Source of the DNA: Lachnospiraceae bacterium
GTDB taxonomy: Bacteria; Bacillota; Clostridia; Lachnospirales; Lachnospiraceae
Direction: 5' to 3'
Length of the DNA stretch: 64,000 nt
Assembly: GCA_017436305.1 (NCBI GenBank)
Contig: JAFSDJ010000057.1
Span: forward strand, 1 to 64,000
Under the pieces are notes generated by a model. That model searched no databases. It had not been told where the DNA came from and saw only the letters and a list, made by a program, of their open reading frames with translations. Shown piece by piece: positions 18,724 to 28,220 of this stretch (positions are counted from its first letter, which is position 1; the number at the start of each line of letters is the position of its first letter). The translations under genes and the position numbers were made by a program.

Positions 18724-19209
18724 ATGAACGCAAAAGGAACTGTTTTCAAATATGGCGATAATGTGGATACTGATGTAATTATCCCGGCAAGATATTTAAA
18801 TTCTTCCGATCCGGCAGAGTTAGCAACACATTGTATGGAGGATATTGATAAAGAATTTGTAAATAAAGTACAGAAAGGTGATATTATCGTAGCAACAAAG
18901 AATTTTGGTTGTGGCTCATCCAGAGAACATGCACCAATTGCTATTAAGGCTTCCGGTGTAAGCTGCGTCATTGCAGAAACCTTTGCAAGAATTTTTTACC
19001 GCAATGCTATCAATATTGGTCTACCCATTATTGAATGTAAAGAAGCGGCAAATGGAATTGAAGCCGGCGACGAAGTAGAAGTGGACTTTGATTCAGGTAT
19101 GATTTATAACCGTACAAAAGGAACAGAGTTCAAAGGCCAGGCATTCCCTGAATTTATGCAGAAAATTATTGCTGCAGAAGGGCTTGTAAATTATATTAAC
19201 AACAAATAA
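18724..19209 (+). CDS. leuD: 3-isopropylmalate dehydratase, small subunit
   Basis: A 161-aa swivelling-domain partner of Leu[21 protein letters not shown] is at residues 11-30 and the substrate-loop motif [10 protein letters not shown] at about 62-71, followed by [15 protein letters not shown]. The length fits the short LeuD that pairs with short LeuC. AAAGGAGAAC precedes the ATG. The terminator at 19217-19272 ends the leuCD unit. Confidence 0.93.
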   Translation: MNAKGTVFKYGDNVDTDVIIPARYLNSSDPAELATHCMEDIDKEFVNKVQKGDIIVATKNFGCGSSREHAPIAIKASGVSCVIAETFARIFYRNAINIGLPIIECKEAANGIEAGDEVEVDFDSGMIYNRTKGTEFKGQAFPEFMQKIIAAEGLVNYINNK

Positions 19210-19216
19210 GTAAAAA

Positions 19217-19272
19217 TAAAACATCCTGCAAAGCGACTGAGAAAACAATCGGTTTACAGGATGTTTTATTTT
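19217..19272 (+). terminator. Rho-independent terminator after leuD
   Basis: AAAACATCCTG (to 19228) pairs with CAGGATGTTTT (from 19257), with a shorter AAxCG/CGxTT extension, and runs into TTTTATTTTG. Confidence 0.8.
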
Positions 19273-19481
19273 GTTTATTTGATGTCATTTGAAGGTTATG
19301 ATAAAAGGGTTTACAAGTCGTTTATTATTTGATAATATAAAGTATAATATATAAAAAATAACCAAAAAATAACCATATTTTAACTTGTATTTGGCACTTA
19401 TGTACATTATGGTTATCTGTCTAAGTGTGTGCTAAGGGAGATAACTAATTGTGTGATATATAAAATATAAGGAGGAATTAT

Positions 19482-22400
19482 ATGAAACGGAGAAAAATGA
19501 GTAATCGTTTTCTTGCATGTATGCTGGCAATGGTACTTTGTATAACTTCTATTGGCAGCAATGCTTTTCTGATGCAAGTGCATGCAGAAAACATGGAAAG
19601 CGTCAGTGAAAATGACATTACAGATGTAAATCTGCAGCAAAAGCCTGTTTTAGAGGAGTCTAATTCAGTTACAGAAGAGACAAATGAGGAGAATGTCACA
19701 GAGGAACTAGTGGATGAAACTGTAGTTAGTAATGTTAGTGTTCCTCAAGAAGAAGTTGTGATAAGTGTTGGTGAGAATGATGATGATGCTGTATATAGTG
19801 CATGCATGGTTACTGAGGAACAGGCACGGCTGGCAGCTGTTGAAGGCATCTGGCCTGAGGGAGTAGCGGACGTAGCATGGATAAGTGCAGGGTCGTTGGA
19901 GGGCATCTTTGAACAGACAGCATCAAAATGGGTAGATGGTACAGTATCAGAAAATGGGATAGAAGTGCCATATACAGGTTATCTTTTTATTACATTAAAT
20001 AAATCGGCAAATGAAGAGTCTGTGATTATTCCCGAGATGATTAACGGCAAGAAGTTAAATAGTGTGGTTATCTGGTCATACGAGCAATGTCTTTCTGTTA
20101 AAGGTTTGACTATAAATAATAGTAATATTACTTTCAGAGGCGGAACTATAGAGGGCAATTTACCGCTAAATTTCACAGAAAATTCATATGAGGTAAGATT
20201 AGAGGATGTTAATATAAACGGAAGCATATATGCATGTGATGAAAATCAGGATGAAGTATCAGAACCTGAAGGTGAGCTTACTTTTGGAAATAATGTAACA
20301 ATTGGTGGCATCTATTCTGTTGATAAAGTCAAATTTAATTCTGATGTGAGGGTTGCACATGTGGCAGATGCAGACAGGGTAGAATTTTATCAGGTTGAAA
20401 CAAATAATCATAATGTAACACTGGTATTTGAAGGATATAATTCGGAAAAACTGCCTCAGTTCAATCAAGGGGTAAGCAGAGATGATGAGAACTGGCAAAA
20501 AGCATGCGAATACCGAATGGCAGTGGAAAACACAGACAAATATCCTGTAAAATGGTATCAAAATACGTTATATCTTAAGAAAGACAATAATTATTACAGA
20601 GTATGGGAGTATGACCGTGCAGTATGTCTGGAAGAAGGGAATGAACCTATATCAGTAGATGAGATTGATTGGGAAAAATCCAGTGAAAGCAATGAAGTAA
20701 AATTAGTCAATTCTCTTGCAGAGGAGTTTAATAACCCGGATGATGAGAAGTATTTAGCAGATGGAATAGAGCTTCGATTATTCCGATTTTTTGATAAGGA
20801 AGGAAATGAGAAATGTTATCTTGAAAAAGAAGAAAAATTATATCAAATTACAACAGAGGATGAAGAATTACAGAATAGCAATCTTGCTACGATAGAATCA
20901 GAGGGATTAGAGACATCAGCAGTGGTATTAGCGTATTATGATAGTGAAGGATGGGGAGGACTGGCAGAGTGCCCTAATATTACAGTACGTTACTTTACGG
21001 AAGAGTCTTTTGATGGAGAATGGCAGGATGAAGCATTGGCCTATGAAACTTCAGTAATAAACTATATTTTACCAGGTGTTTTACAGGAAGTTGAAGATTT
21101 TTCCTACTGGCAGGAAAGGTGGGACAAAGATTACAATGCAGATGATGCATATGTAGATGTGGATGGATGTGTTTATGACAGAAGTAATGCTGTAGCAGAA
21201 GTAGAGCGTTTTGTTGCAGGTTCAACAATGAATGAAGAAACAGGAGAGGAAGTAGTCTTAGACTCGGCTGAGGATTCCTTTATGCAATGCGGAAGAGGAT
21301 ATTATTGTTCAGAATATATAAATGGTGAATTTTCTACTATTCAAAATGCAATTTTGGCAATGAGGTCAGATGCTACTACACAAGATGGAGAAGGATATTA
21401 TCGTTTACGTCTCCGCGGTAATGTAGAAAACGTCAGCATGCTTCTAAACTCACCTTTTCTAAAGGGAATTGCCGTGGAAGCAGACTGGACAGGTGAAGGT
21501 GAAAATGCACAGCCAAACCGAATTGTATTGAATGGTATTAAATGGAAAAAATCAGATACGATTGTAAAGCTTGTTAATATCTATGCTGGAAATGCGGAGG
21601 AAAATCAACTTGAACCTGCAAGCTTTTCTATTAGAGGAGAAGGCAATAAAGTGATTTTCGTGGATTGTAAGATTAATCAGTTAGTAGAAAGCAGTGCGGA
21701 TATTGATTTAATTGGAAACAGTACGGCAAAAAGCCTTGTTATGACTGAAGGTGCTACATTAAATTATGCTGAGGGTGGAAGTGTATTAGGAATAGAAGAT
21801 TTTATGGACACTTCTGAAGCTGTTATTGCAGGTCATATCCGTCTGGTAGCCAGAAAGGATGCAAAAGTAATTCTTGGAGATATGAATAGTTTAACAGGTA
21901 GAACTATCAGTGAAAACTGTTTAGAAGGAAACAGTATTGAGTTTTATGCTGAAACAGATAATGGAAAGAGTACTGATATTGTATTAACAAAGGATTTCGA
22001 AGTTGGTTATCAGGTTAATATAAATAATCCGGACGATATTTACGAGAACAGTTTCGATATAAAAATGTTGGATGCCAACGATGATAATTGCGTATTTTCT
22101 AACTCTATGTATGGCATAGATTCATGTTTCTATATTGAAACGGAAGACTATCAGAATGAAAATTTTGATGATTACTATAATCATGTATTATATGATGCAG
22201 ACACCGTACAGAAGATTGTTACCATAGACAAGGCGCTTTATGATAAAACGGTGGATAAGCAGGCATTACTCAGAAAAATACAAGCAGAATATAAAGAGAT
22301 TATAGATGATAATTATTACGAAATATGGTTTAATAATATTGGTGGTCAGGAAGATAGAATTGCAGTAGAGGACAATCCTTTCTATGGAAAAACTGTTTTC

Positions 22401-23399
22401 ACAGAAGTTGGAAATGAAATTCGCTATGCAATGTATGCATGGAGATGGACTGAAACAGATACATGGGAAGACGATGTTTTGTTTGATAACAATAAGTATG
22501 TGATGGTATTAAAAGAAACTGATTTGTCTAAGGCTAAAATTGCCACTGTTTCGGAGCAGATTTATACAGCTAAAGCAATTACACCTTCTGTAACAGTTAC
22601 GTTAAATGGTACAGAGTTAGTAAAAGACACTGACTATGTGGTTGCTTATACAAATAATATTAATCCGGGAACAGCTACTATTACCATTAATGGAATTAAT
22701 AACTATAGCGGTGAAAATAGTATAAATTTCACTATTAAGAAAAAAACAGAGACGGCACCGTCTGTCAATCCACCAAAGGAGCCTGAAAAACCGCATACCC
22801 ATACAAAGGGAGACTGGGTTGTTGAAAAAGAAGCAACAGGTTCTGAAACGGGTTCAAAGGTACAGAAATGTACACAATGTGGGGCAATACTTGCACGTGA
22901 AACAATACCGAAATATAAGGTTACTTTAAATGCAAAGAAAATACCTCTTCAGGCAGGAAAATCTACTACTGCAATAAAAGCAACGGTTATGGATGGAGAT
23001 AAGGTAGTAAGCTGGAAATCTTCTAATAAAAAAATAGCAACAGTATCCAAAAAAGGAAAAATTACCGGTAAGAAAGCCGGAAAGGCAACGATTACAGTAA
23101 CAACTAAAAAAGGCGCAAAGGCGTCTGTACAAGTGGTTGTACAAAAGAAGCAGGTAAAAACAACAAAAGTAAAAGTTGATAAGAAAAAACTGACATTGAA
23201 GCCGAAAAAGAGTTATACATTGAAGGTTACCATTACTCCTGTTTCGTCACCGGAGAAGATTAAGTTTAGGAGCAGTAATAAGAAGGTTGCGACTGTAAGC
23301 AGTAAAGGTAAGATTACAGCAAAGAGGGTCGGAAAGGCAACCATTACGATTACATCCGGCAAAAAGAAAGCAACCGTAAAGGTAACGGTAAAGAAATAA
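19482..23399 (+). CDS. Large secreted surface protein with C-terminal BIG2 Ig-like domains
   Basis: A 1305-aa exported protein. The signal peptide ends near residue 37 (QVHAE). An acidic Ser/Val/Glu region extends to about 110. A large Asp/Glu-rich middle with parallel-beta-type stretches (NNVTIGGIYSVDKVKF; RLRLRGNVENVSML) is not assigned. At about 1010-1085 is the YTNNINPGTATITINGINNY module common in Lachnospiraceae surface proteins. Two BIG2 domains at about 1145-1305 (WKSSNKKIATVSKKGKITGK; FRSSNKKVATVSSKGKITAK) end the protein, rich in Lys. A CTQCGAIL motif precedes them. It is likely cell-wall associated. AGGAGG precedes the ATG. The ligand is unknown. Confidence 0.78.
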   Translation: MKRRKMSNRFLACMLAMVLCITSIGSNAFLMQVHAENMESVSENDITDVNLQQKPVLEESNSVTEETNEENVTEELVDETVVSNVSVPQEEVVISVGENDDDAVYSACMVTEEQARLAAVEGIWPEGVADVAWISAGSLEGIFEQTASKWVDGTVSENGIEVPYTGYLFITLNKSANEESVIIPEMINGKKLNSVVIWSYEQCLSVKGLTINNSNITFRGGTIEGNLPLNFTENSYEVRLEDVNINGSIYACDENQDEVSEPEGELTFGNNVTIGGIYSVDKVKFNSDVRVAHVADADRVEFYQVETNNHNVTLVFEGYNSEKLPQFNQGVSRDDENWQKACEYRMAVENTDKYPVKWYQNTLYLKKDNNYYRVWEYDRAVCLEEGNEPISVDEIDWEKSSESNEVKLVNSLAEEFNNPDDEKYLADGIELRLFRFFDKEGNEKCYLEKEEKLYQITTEDEELQNSNLATIESEGLETSAVVLAYYDSEGWGGLAECPNITVRYFTEESFDGEWQDEALAYETSVINYILPGVLQEVEDFSYWQERWDKDYNADDAYVDVDGCVYDRSNAVAEVERFVAGSTMNEETGEEVVLDSAEDSFMQCGRGYYCSEYINGEFSTIQNAILAMRSDATTQDGEGYYRLRLRGNVENVSMLLNSPFLKGIAVEADWTGEGENAQPNRIVLNGIKWKKSDTIVKLVNIYAGNAEENQLEPASFSIRGEGNKVIFVDCKINQLVESSADIDLIGNSTAKSLVMTEGATLNYAEGGSVLGIEDFMDTSEAVIAGHIRLVARKDAKVILGDMNSLTGRTISENCLEGNSIEFYAETDNGKSTDIVLTKDFEVGYQVNINNPDDIYENSFDIKMLDANDDNCVFSNSMYGIDSCFYIETEDYQNENFDDYYNHVLYDADTVQKIVTIDKALYDKTVDKQALLRKIQAEYKEIIDDNYYEIWFNNIGGQEDRIAVEDNPFYGKTVFTEVGNEIRYAMYAWRWTETDTWEDDVLFDNNKYVMVLKETDLSKAKIATVSEQIYTAKAITPSVTVTLNGTELVKDTDYVVAYTNNINPGTATITINGINNYSGENSINFTIKKKTETAPSVNPPKEPEKPHTHTKGDWVVEKEATGSETGSKVQKCTQCGAILARETIPKYKVTLNAKKIPLQAGKSTTAIKATVMDGDKVVSWKSSNKKIATVSKKGKITGKKAGKATITVTTKKGAKASVQVVVQKKQVKTTKVKVDKKKLTLKPKKSYTLKVTITPVSSPEKIKFRSSNKKVATVSSKGKITAKRVGKATITITSGKKKATVKVTVKK

Positions 23400-23431
23400 G
23401 TTTTATTTCAATAGAATAAACAGCCACCGGT

Positions 23432-23477
23432 AAAAAAGATAAGCCCTTGTTAAATAAGCAGGGGCTTATCTTTTTTT
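23432..23477. terminator. Rho-independent terminator after the surface-protein gene
   Basis: AAAAAAGATAAGCCC pairs with GGGCTTATC followed by seven T. The symmetrical A and T runs allow function in both directions. Confidence 0.88.
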
Positions 23478-23578
23478 GACCAAAATTCTTTTTGATTAAG
23501 ATACCACTTGAAACATATGTTCTGTTATGATAAACTGTTAACAGTGAAATATTATTAAAGTTGGACAGTGAGGTGTCT

Positions 23579-24205
23579 ATGATAGGATATTTAAGCGGGG
23601 AAATAGCAGAAATTACAGAAGATTTAGTAGTACTGGATGTACATGGTGTAGGGTATAATGTGCGGATTTCCGCAGATTTTGCTTCAAAGCTGCCAGGCAT
23701 AGGTGCCCGGACTAAAATCTTTACCTATACCTATGTGAAGGAAGATGCCTTTTTACTATACGGTTTTCCATCCAAGGTAGAATTAGAGTTATTTAAGAAA
23801 ATGCTTGGTGTAGGTGGCATAGGTCCAAAAGGGGCATTGGGTATATTATCTGTACTATCCGCCACTGATTTGCAAATTGCCATATGCTCAGGAGATGTAA
23901 AAGCAATTTCAAAAGCTCCCGGTATTGGGAAAAAGACAGCAGAACGTCTTATTTTGGATTTAAGGGATAAGATTAATTTAGAAGATACTTTAAGTGGCTT
24001 AAATGGTGAGAATATTGCAAACGATGATAAATTAGGTGCAGGTCTTGGAATGCCGGATAATCAGGTGAAAGCTGATGCCATTGAAGCACTGGTAGCCTTA
24101 GGATATTCCAGAGGCGACACAATAAAAGCAGTACGGAAGGTGGCTGTGACAGAAGAATCCACTACGGAAGATATTTTGAAGGAAGCACTGAAACAATTAT
24201 TTTAA
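23579..24205 (+). CDS. ruvA: Holliday junction branch migration protein RuvA
   Basis: A 208-aa DNA-junction-binding subunit that loads RuvB. The OB-fold is at residues 1-63 (MIGYLSGEIAEI, YTYVKEDAFLLYGF), helix-hairpin-helix motifs at about 70-130 (LLGVGGIGPKGAL-like and APGIGKKTAERLILDL) and the RuvB-contacting C-terminal domain from about 155. ATG 23579 matches the usual family start and has GTGAGGTG just upstream; an upstream TTG at 23561 is unlikely. ruvB follows after 124 bases. Confidence 0.96.
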   Translation: MIGYLSGEIAEITEDLVVLDVHGVGYNVRISADFASKLPGIGARTKIFTYTYVKEDAFLLYGFPSKVELELFKKMLGVGGIGPKGALGILSVLSATDLQIAICSGDVKAISKAPGIGKKTAERLILDLRDKINLEDTLSGLNGENIANDDKLGAGLGMPDNQVKADAIEALVALGYSRGDTIKAVRKVAVTEESTTEDILKEALKQLF

Positions 24206-24329
24206 AACATATTTTTAGACAATTATATTAAGATAATTATTTTATACAAGCCGGATTCATTTAGCAAATGGTTGTATTGGCTGTCTACAGATATAATCCG
24301 GACTTATTGCATATTTATCGAGGTATCAC

Positions 24330-25331
24330 ATGGGACAACGTGTAATTGAAACAAACATAACAGAAGAAGATAAAAAGATTGAAGGTTCTCTAAGACCCCA
24401 ATATCTGGCTGATTATATCGGTCAGACGAAAGCAAAGGAAACCTTAAAAATATACATAGAAGCCGCAAAGCAAAGAGGAGATGCACTGGATCACGTACTT
24501 TTCTATGGACCACCAGGGCTTGGCAAGACTACTCTTGCAGGGATTATTGCCAACGAAATGGGTGTAAATTTAAAAGTAACCAGCGGACCGGCTATTGAAA
24601 AGCCGGGAGAAATGGCGGCTATTTTAAATAATTTGGCAGAGGGAGATTTACTCTTTGTTGACGAGATACACCGATTAAACCGTCAGGTAGAGGAAGTGCT
24701 TTACCCGGCCATGGAGGATTATGCCATTGATATTATGATTGGAAAAGGTTCTGCAGCCCGTTCTATTCGTTTAGAACTTCCAAAGTTTACTTTAGTAGGT
24801 GCCACTACAAGGGCCGGACTTTTAACGGCACCGTTAAGAGACAGATTCGGCGTAATTCACAGGTTAGAGTTTTATTCTGTTGAAGAGTTGACCAATATTA
24901 TTTGCCATTCCGCAGTTATTTTAGGAGTAGAAATTGAAAAAGAAGGAGCTGTGGAGCTTGCCAGAAGAAGCCGGGGGACCCCAAGACTTGCAAACCGCAT
25001 TTTAAAACGTGTAAGAGATTTTGCACAGGTAAAATATGATGGTGTTATTACAAAAGAGGTGGCTTCTACCGCACTTGATTTGTTAGATGTGGACAAGTTA
25101 GGCTTAGACCATATAGATCAAAATATGTTAAAGACTATGATTTTTAAGTTTAATGGAGGTCCGGTAGGACTCGATACATTGGCTGCGGCAATAGGTGAAG
25201 ATGCAGGTACCATTGAAGATGTATATGAGCCTTATCTGATTAAAAACGGACTGATTAACCGCACACCAAGAGGAAGAGTTGCCACAAAAGATGCTTATCT
25301 GCACTTTGGACTTCCTTATGAAGAAACATAA
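24330..25331 (+). CDS. ruvB: Holliday junction branch migration ATPase RuvB
   Basis: A 333-aa AAA+ motor. Walker A is [11 protein letters not shown] at about residues 59-69, Walker B is [10 protein letters not shown] at about 107-116, sensor and arginine-finger segments are [18 protein letters not shown], and the winged-helix C-terminus ends [16 protein letters not shown]. With RuvA it drives branch migration in recombination repair. GAGG precedes the ATG by seven bases. Confidence 0.97.
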   Translation: MGQRVIETNITEEDKKIEGSLRPQYLADYIGQTKAKETLKIYIEAAKQRGDALDHVLFYGPPGLGKTTLAGIIANEMGVNLKVTSGPAIEKPGEMAAILNNLAEGDLLFVDEIHRLNRQVEEVLYPAMEDYAIDIMIGKGSAARSIRLELPKFTLVGATTRAGLLTAPLRDRFGVIHRLEFYSVEELTNIICHSAVILGVEIEKEGAVELARRSRGTPRLANRILKRVRDFAQVKYDGVITKEVASTALDLLDVDKLGLDHIDQNMLKTMIFKFNGGPVGLDTLAAAIGEDAGTIEDVYEPYLIKNGLINRTPRGRVATKDAYLHFGLPYEET

Positions 25332-25362
25332 CAGCAAGTGTTTTGTTGCTGACTAAACAGTA
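25332..25362 (-). repeat. Copy 2 of the dispersed 31-bp repeat
   Basis: This is the inverted counterpart of 8021-8051 (29 of 31 bases identical on the complementary strand, 23 in a row at 25332-25354). It begins at the ruvB stop codon. The neighbouring AACAGT/ACTGTT at 25356-25370 can form a small hairpin. Confidence 0.65.
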
Positions 25363-25392
25363 CAACTGTTACAATAAAATTGTTAAAAAGTA

Positions 25393-25420
25393 TTGTTTTC
25401 TTTTGTTTTTTTGCTATAAT
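25393..25420 (+). promoter_or_regulatory. Promoter TTGTTT-16-TATAAT for zapA
   Basis: TTGTTT (25393-25398) and a consensus TATAAT (25415-25420) lie 67 bases before the zapA start and separate it from ruvAB. Confidence 0.5.
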
Positions 25421-25487
25421 AGATGTTGTATGAAGAAGTTTGGACGGTGGCATATCTTGTGCCGGATGGAATGTTAGGAGTGGACTT

Positions 25488-25886
25488 ATGGCAACAAAAA
25501 CAGAGACAGAAGTCATTATTGGTGGAAAGGTATTCACTTTAAGTGGTTATGAAAGTGAAGAATATTTACAGAAAGTTGCTTTATACATAAACAATAAAGT
25601 TGCAGAATATAATAAAATAGATGGATTTCGCAGACAGTCTCTAGATACTCAGGGAGTCCTTTTGCAGTTAAATATAGCAGATGACTTTTTTAAAGCAAAG
25701 AAGCAGATTGCTCTATTAGAAGAAGATATTCAGGAAAAGGAAAATGAGATTTATGATTTAAAACATGAACTTATTTCCCATCAAATTAAGTTTGAAGCTA
25801 TGGAAAAAGAGTTAAAAGAATTAAGAACATTAAAAGAGTCAAAAGAAGTAAAAGAAGTAAAAGGATTTAAAGAAGTAAAAAAATGA
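25488..25886 (+). CDS. zapA: Cell division protein ZapA-like
   Basis: A 132-aa protein with the ZapA N-terminal beta-hairpin EVIIGGKVFTLSGYESEEYL (residues 7-26) and INNKVAEYN, followed by a long coiled coil to about residue 115 and a Lys/Glu repeat tail (KESKEVKEVKGFKEVKK). ZapA promotes FtsZ bundling at the division site. ATG 25488 is preceded by TAGGAGTGG; the 16 extra upstream codons are not credible. The charged tail is longer than usual. The neighbours downstream (U32 peptidase, FtsW/RodA, PBP) are the usual Clostridia context. Confidence 0.85.
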   Translation: MATKTETEVIIGGKVFTLSGYESEEYLQKVALYINNKVAEYNKIDGFRRQSLDTQGVLLQLNIADDFFKAKKQIALLEEDIQEKENEIYDLKHELISHQIKFEAMEKELKELRTLKESKEVKEVKGFKEVKK

Positions 25887-25894
25887 TGTGGATT

Positions 25895-25921
25895 AGCTGT
25901 CTTACAACAGACAGCTTTTTC
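25895..25921 (+). terminator. Short terminator-like hairpin between zapA and U32 peptidase gene
   Basis: AGCTGTC and GACAGCT form a 7-bp stem with an 8-base loop, followed by TTTTTCTTAT. It may reduce read-through rather than fully stop it, because the next gene starts only 15 bases later. Confidence 0.7.
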
Positions 25922-25935
25922 TTATAGGTGTAAAT

Positions 25936-28212
25936 ATGGAGAAAAGAGTAGAACTTTTAGCACCGGCAGGAAATTTACAATGTTTCAAAGCTGCTATAAA
26001 TGCGGGGGCAGATGCTGTTTACATGGGTGGAAGTAAGTTTGGTGCCCGTGCCTATGCGGATAATTTTAGTGATGAAGAACTGATAGAAGCTATTCAGTAT
26101 GGGCATCTTTTTCATAAAAAAATATATTTAACTTTAAATACGCTGTTAAAAGATATGGAGCTTTCGCAGGTTACAGATTATGTAAAACCTTTTTATGAAG
26201 CCGGTCTTGATGGGGTAATTATTCAGGATTTTGGGGTACTTTCCCTGTTAAAAGAACAGTTTCCGGGAATGGAGCTTCATGCCAGTACCCAGATGACGGT
26301 TACAGGAAAAGAAGGAGCAGCACTGTTAAAGGATTATGGAGTATGCCGTATTGTTCCGGCAAGAGAGCTTTCATTAAATGAGATAAAGGACATTAAAAAG
26401 GAAGTAGATATCGAAATAGAAACCTTCATTCATGGTGCCATGTGTTATGCATACTCAGGCCAGTGTCTTTTTAGCAGTATGCTTGGGGGCAGAAGCGGTA
26501 ACAGGGGAAGATGTGCAGGACCATGCAGATTGCCTTATGATGGATTTTGTGAAGAGGGACAACTTAACAGAAAAAAGGAACAATATCTTCTTAGTCTAAA
26601 GGATATGTGTTCTATTACATTGTTGCCAAAGTTAATAGAGGCAGGAATTGATTCTTTTAAAATTGAAGGCCGTATGAAAAGCCCGGAATATGTAGCAGGT
26701 GTTACGGCTATTTATAGGAAATATATTGATGAATATTATGAAAACAGGAAAAAATCATCATATCGTTTTAATGTAAGACAAAAGGATTTAGAGCTTTTAA
26801 AAAAGCTTTATGTCAGAAGCGATTTGGAGACCGGTTATTATGAAAAACATAATGGGTCCGGTATGGTAACTCTTAGTAAGCCTTGCTATGAAACCGGAAG
26901 CAAAGAGGAGTTAAATAAAGTTACAGAAGAGTATATAAACAATACTTTGAAAATTCCTGTTTGGGGGAAGGTTATATTAGAAACCGGACAACCGGCAGTA
27001 ATAACAATAGAAACTAGTGACAATTGGGGGAAAACAGCTGTTTTAGTAAAAGGAAGTATTGTGCAACAGGCATCAAACAGACCTTTAGACATGGAAAGTG
27101 TGAAAAAACAGCTCTTAAAAACCGGAGGCACTTGTTTTGAATTTGAAAATCTGGATATAACATTAGGGAATAATTGTTTTTTATCTATTAAAGAATTGAA
27201 CGATTTAAGGCGCCAGGCTTTGGATTTGGTATTTTTGGAGATTACAAAAAACTGGAAAAGAAGCTGCGTGCCTCATGATTTTGAGAAACATAAAGAGAAT
27301 GATTCCATTAATGTTATAGATAAAATAAAAGAAATAGAAAATAAAGAGACATTTCATATTGTTGTAGCTACTTATGAACAACTGGAAGCCTTAGATGGGT
27401 TTTTGACTGAAATAGTTAATGGAGCAAATGAGAACAGTTTGACAATAAAAAGAATATCTGTTTCTAGTGATCTGTTTGGTCAAAATCAGTCAGTGTATCC
27501 TGTTATTGAGAAAATTTCCAATATGGGAATAGAGATTTCCCTTTCTTTTCCTAAAGTAGTGCGTAAAAATACTTTGCAAATTTTGGAGAAACAGCTACAA
27601 AAGGATATTTCCTGCGTTTCCTCTTTTTTAGTAGGTAATCTGGAGTTATTGCACTATTTTAGAAGATGTTATAAGGATAAATGGCTTTATGGAGATTATT
27701 CTCTTTACAGTTTTAACAAAAAGGCATATGAATTTCTATTAAAGCATGGAATCAGGGATGTTTGTATGCCTTATGAATGGAGCAGACACGAAATAGCCTC
27801 ATTTAAAAAACATCATCCGGATTTTATTGGAGAATGTATTGTATATAGCTATATTCCTTTAATGGAAAGTGCAGGCTGTATTTTAAAAACTACCGGAAAT
27901 TGTTTAAAAGAAAAAGCAAATGGGGATTTATTACATTCAGATGTTTATTTGCTGGATCGATATAAAAAGAAGTTATCTGTGAAGGTTCACTGTAACAGAT
28001 GCGAGAATACTATTTATAATAGCGTTCCTTATTCCCTTCATAAAAAACTTGATGAATTAAGAAATATGGGAATTAAAAGCTTTCGCATGGATTTTACTAT
28101 TGAAACAAAAGAACAGACTTTGAAAACACTGAGATTTTTCAGTGATAAAGAAAAAAGAGAACAACCCTTTTACGAATTTACTAATGGTCATTTTGGAAAA
28201 GGTGTTGAATAG
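25936..28212 (+). CDS. U32 family peptidase / RlhA-like protein
   Basis: A 758-aa protein starting VELLAPAGNLQCFKAAINAG, with the U32 signature ETFIHGAMCYAYSGQCLFSS and cysteines in GNRGRCAGPCR at about residues 163-200. Members such as E. coli RlhA/YegQ are now linked to RNA hydroxylation using these cysteines as Fe-S ligands rather than to proteolysis. The C-terminal 400 residues (DUF3656-like and a second Cys set near VHCNRCENTIYNS) make it a long-form member. AGGTG precedes the start. ftsW/rodA follows after 8 bases. Confidence 0.9.
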   Translation: MEKRVELLAPAGNLQCFKAAINAGADAVYMGGSKFGARAYADNFSDEELIEAIQYGHLFHKKIYLTLNTLLKDMELSQVTDYVKPFYEAGLDGVIIQDFGVLSLLKEQFPGMELHASTQMTVTGKEGAALLKDYGVCRIVPARELSLNEIKDIKKEVDIEIETFIHGAMCYAYSGQCLFSSMLGGRSGNRGRCAGPCRLPYDGFCEEGQLNRKKEQYLLSLKDMCSITLLPKLIEAGIDSFKIEGRMKSPEYVAGVTAIYRKYIDEYYENRKKSSYRFNVRQKDLELLKKLYVRSDLETGYYEKHNGSGMVTLSKPCYETGSKEELNKVTEEYINNTLKIPVWGKVILETGQPAVITIETSDNWGKTAVLVKGSIVQQASNRPLDMESVKKQLLKTGGTCFEFENLDITLGNNCFLSIKELNDLRRQALDLVFLEITKNWKRSCVPHDFEKHKENDSINVIDKIKEIENKETFHIVVATYEQLEALDGFLTEIVNGANENSLTIKRISVSSDLFGQNQSVYPVIEKISNMGIEISLSFPKVVRKNTLQILEKQLQKDISCVSSFLVGNLELLHYFRRCYKDKWLYGDYSLYSFNKKAYEFLLKHGIRDVCMPYEWSRHEIASFKKHHPDFIGECIVYSYIPLMESAGCILKTTGNCLKEKANGDLLHSDVYLLDRYKKKLSVKVHCNRCENTIYNSVPYSLHKKLDELRNMGIKSFRMDFTIETKEQTLKTLRFFSDKEKREQPFYEFTNGHFGKGVE

Positions 28213-28220
28213 GTGGAAGT

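Noticed and set aside
19350-19375. Repeated AAATAACCAAAAAATAACC before the surface-protein gene as an operator
   Set aside because: Too short and too AT-rich to distinguish from background in this region.
24250-24302. CCGGATT/AATCCGG inverted repeat between ruvA and ruvB as terminator
   Set aside because: The stem is 7 bp with a loop of more than 30 bases and no T tract; ruvAB are normally co-transcribed.
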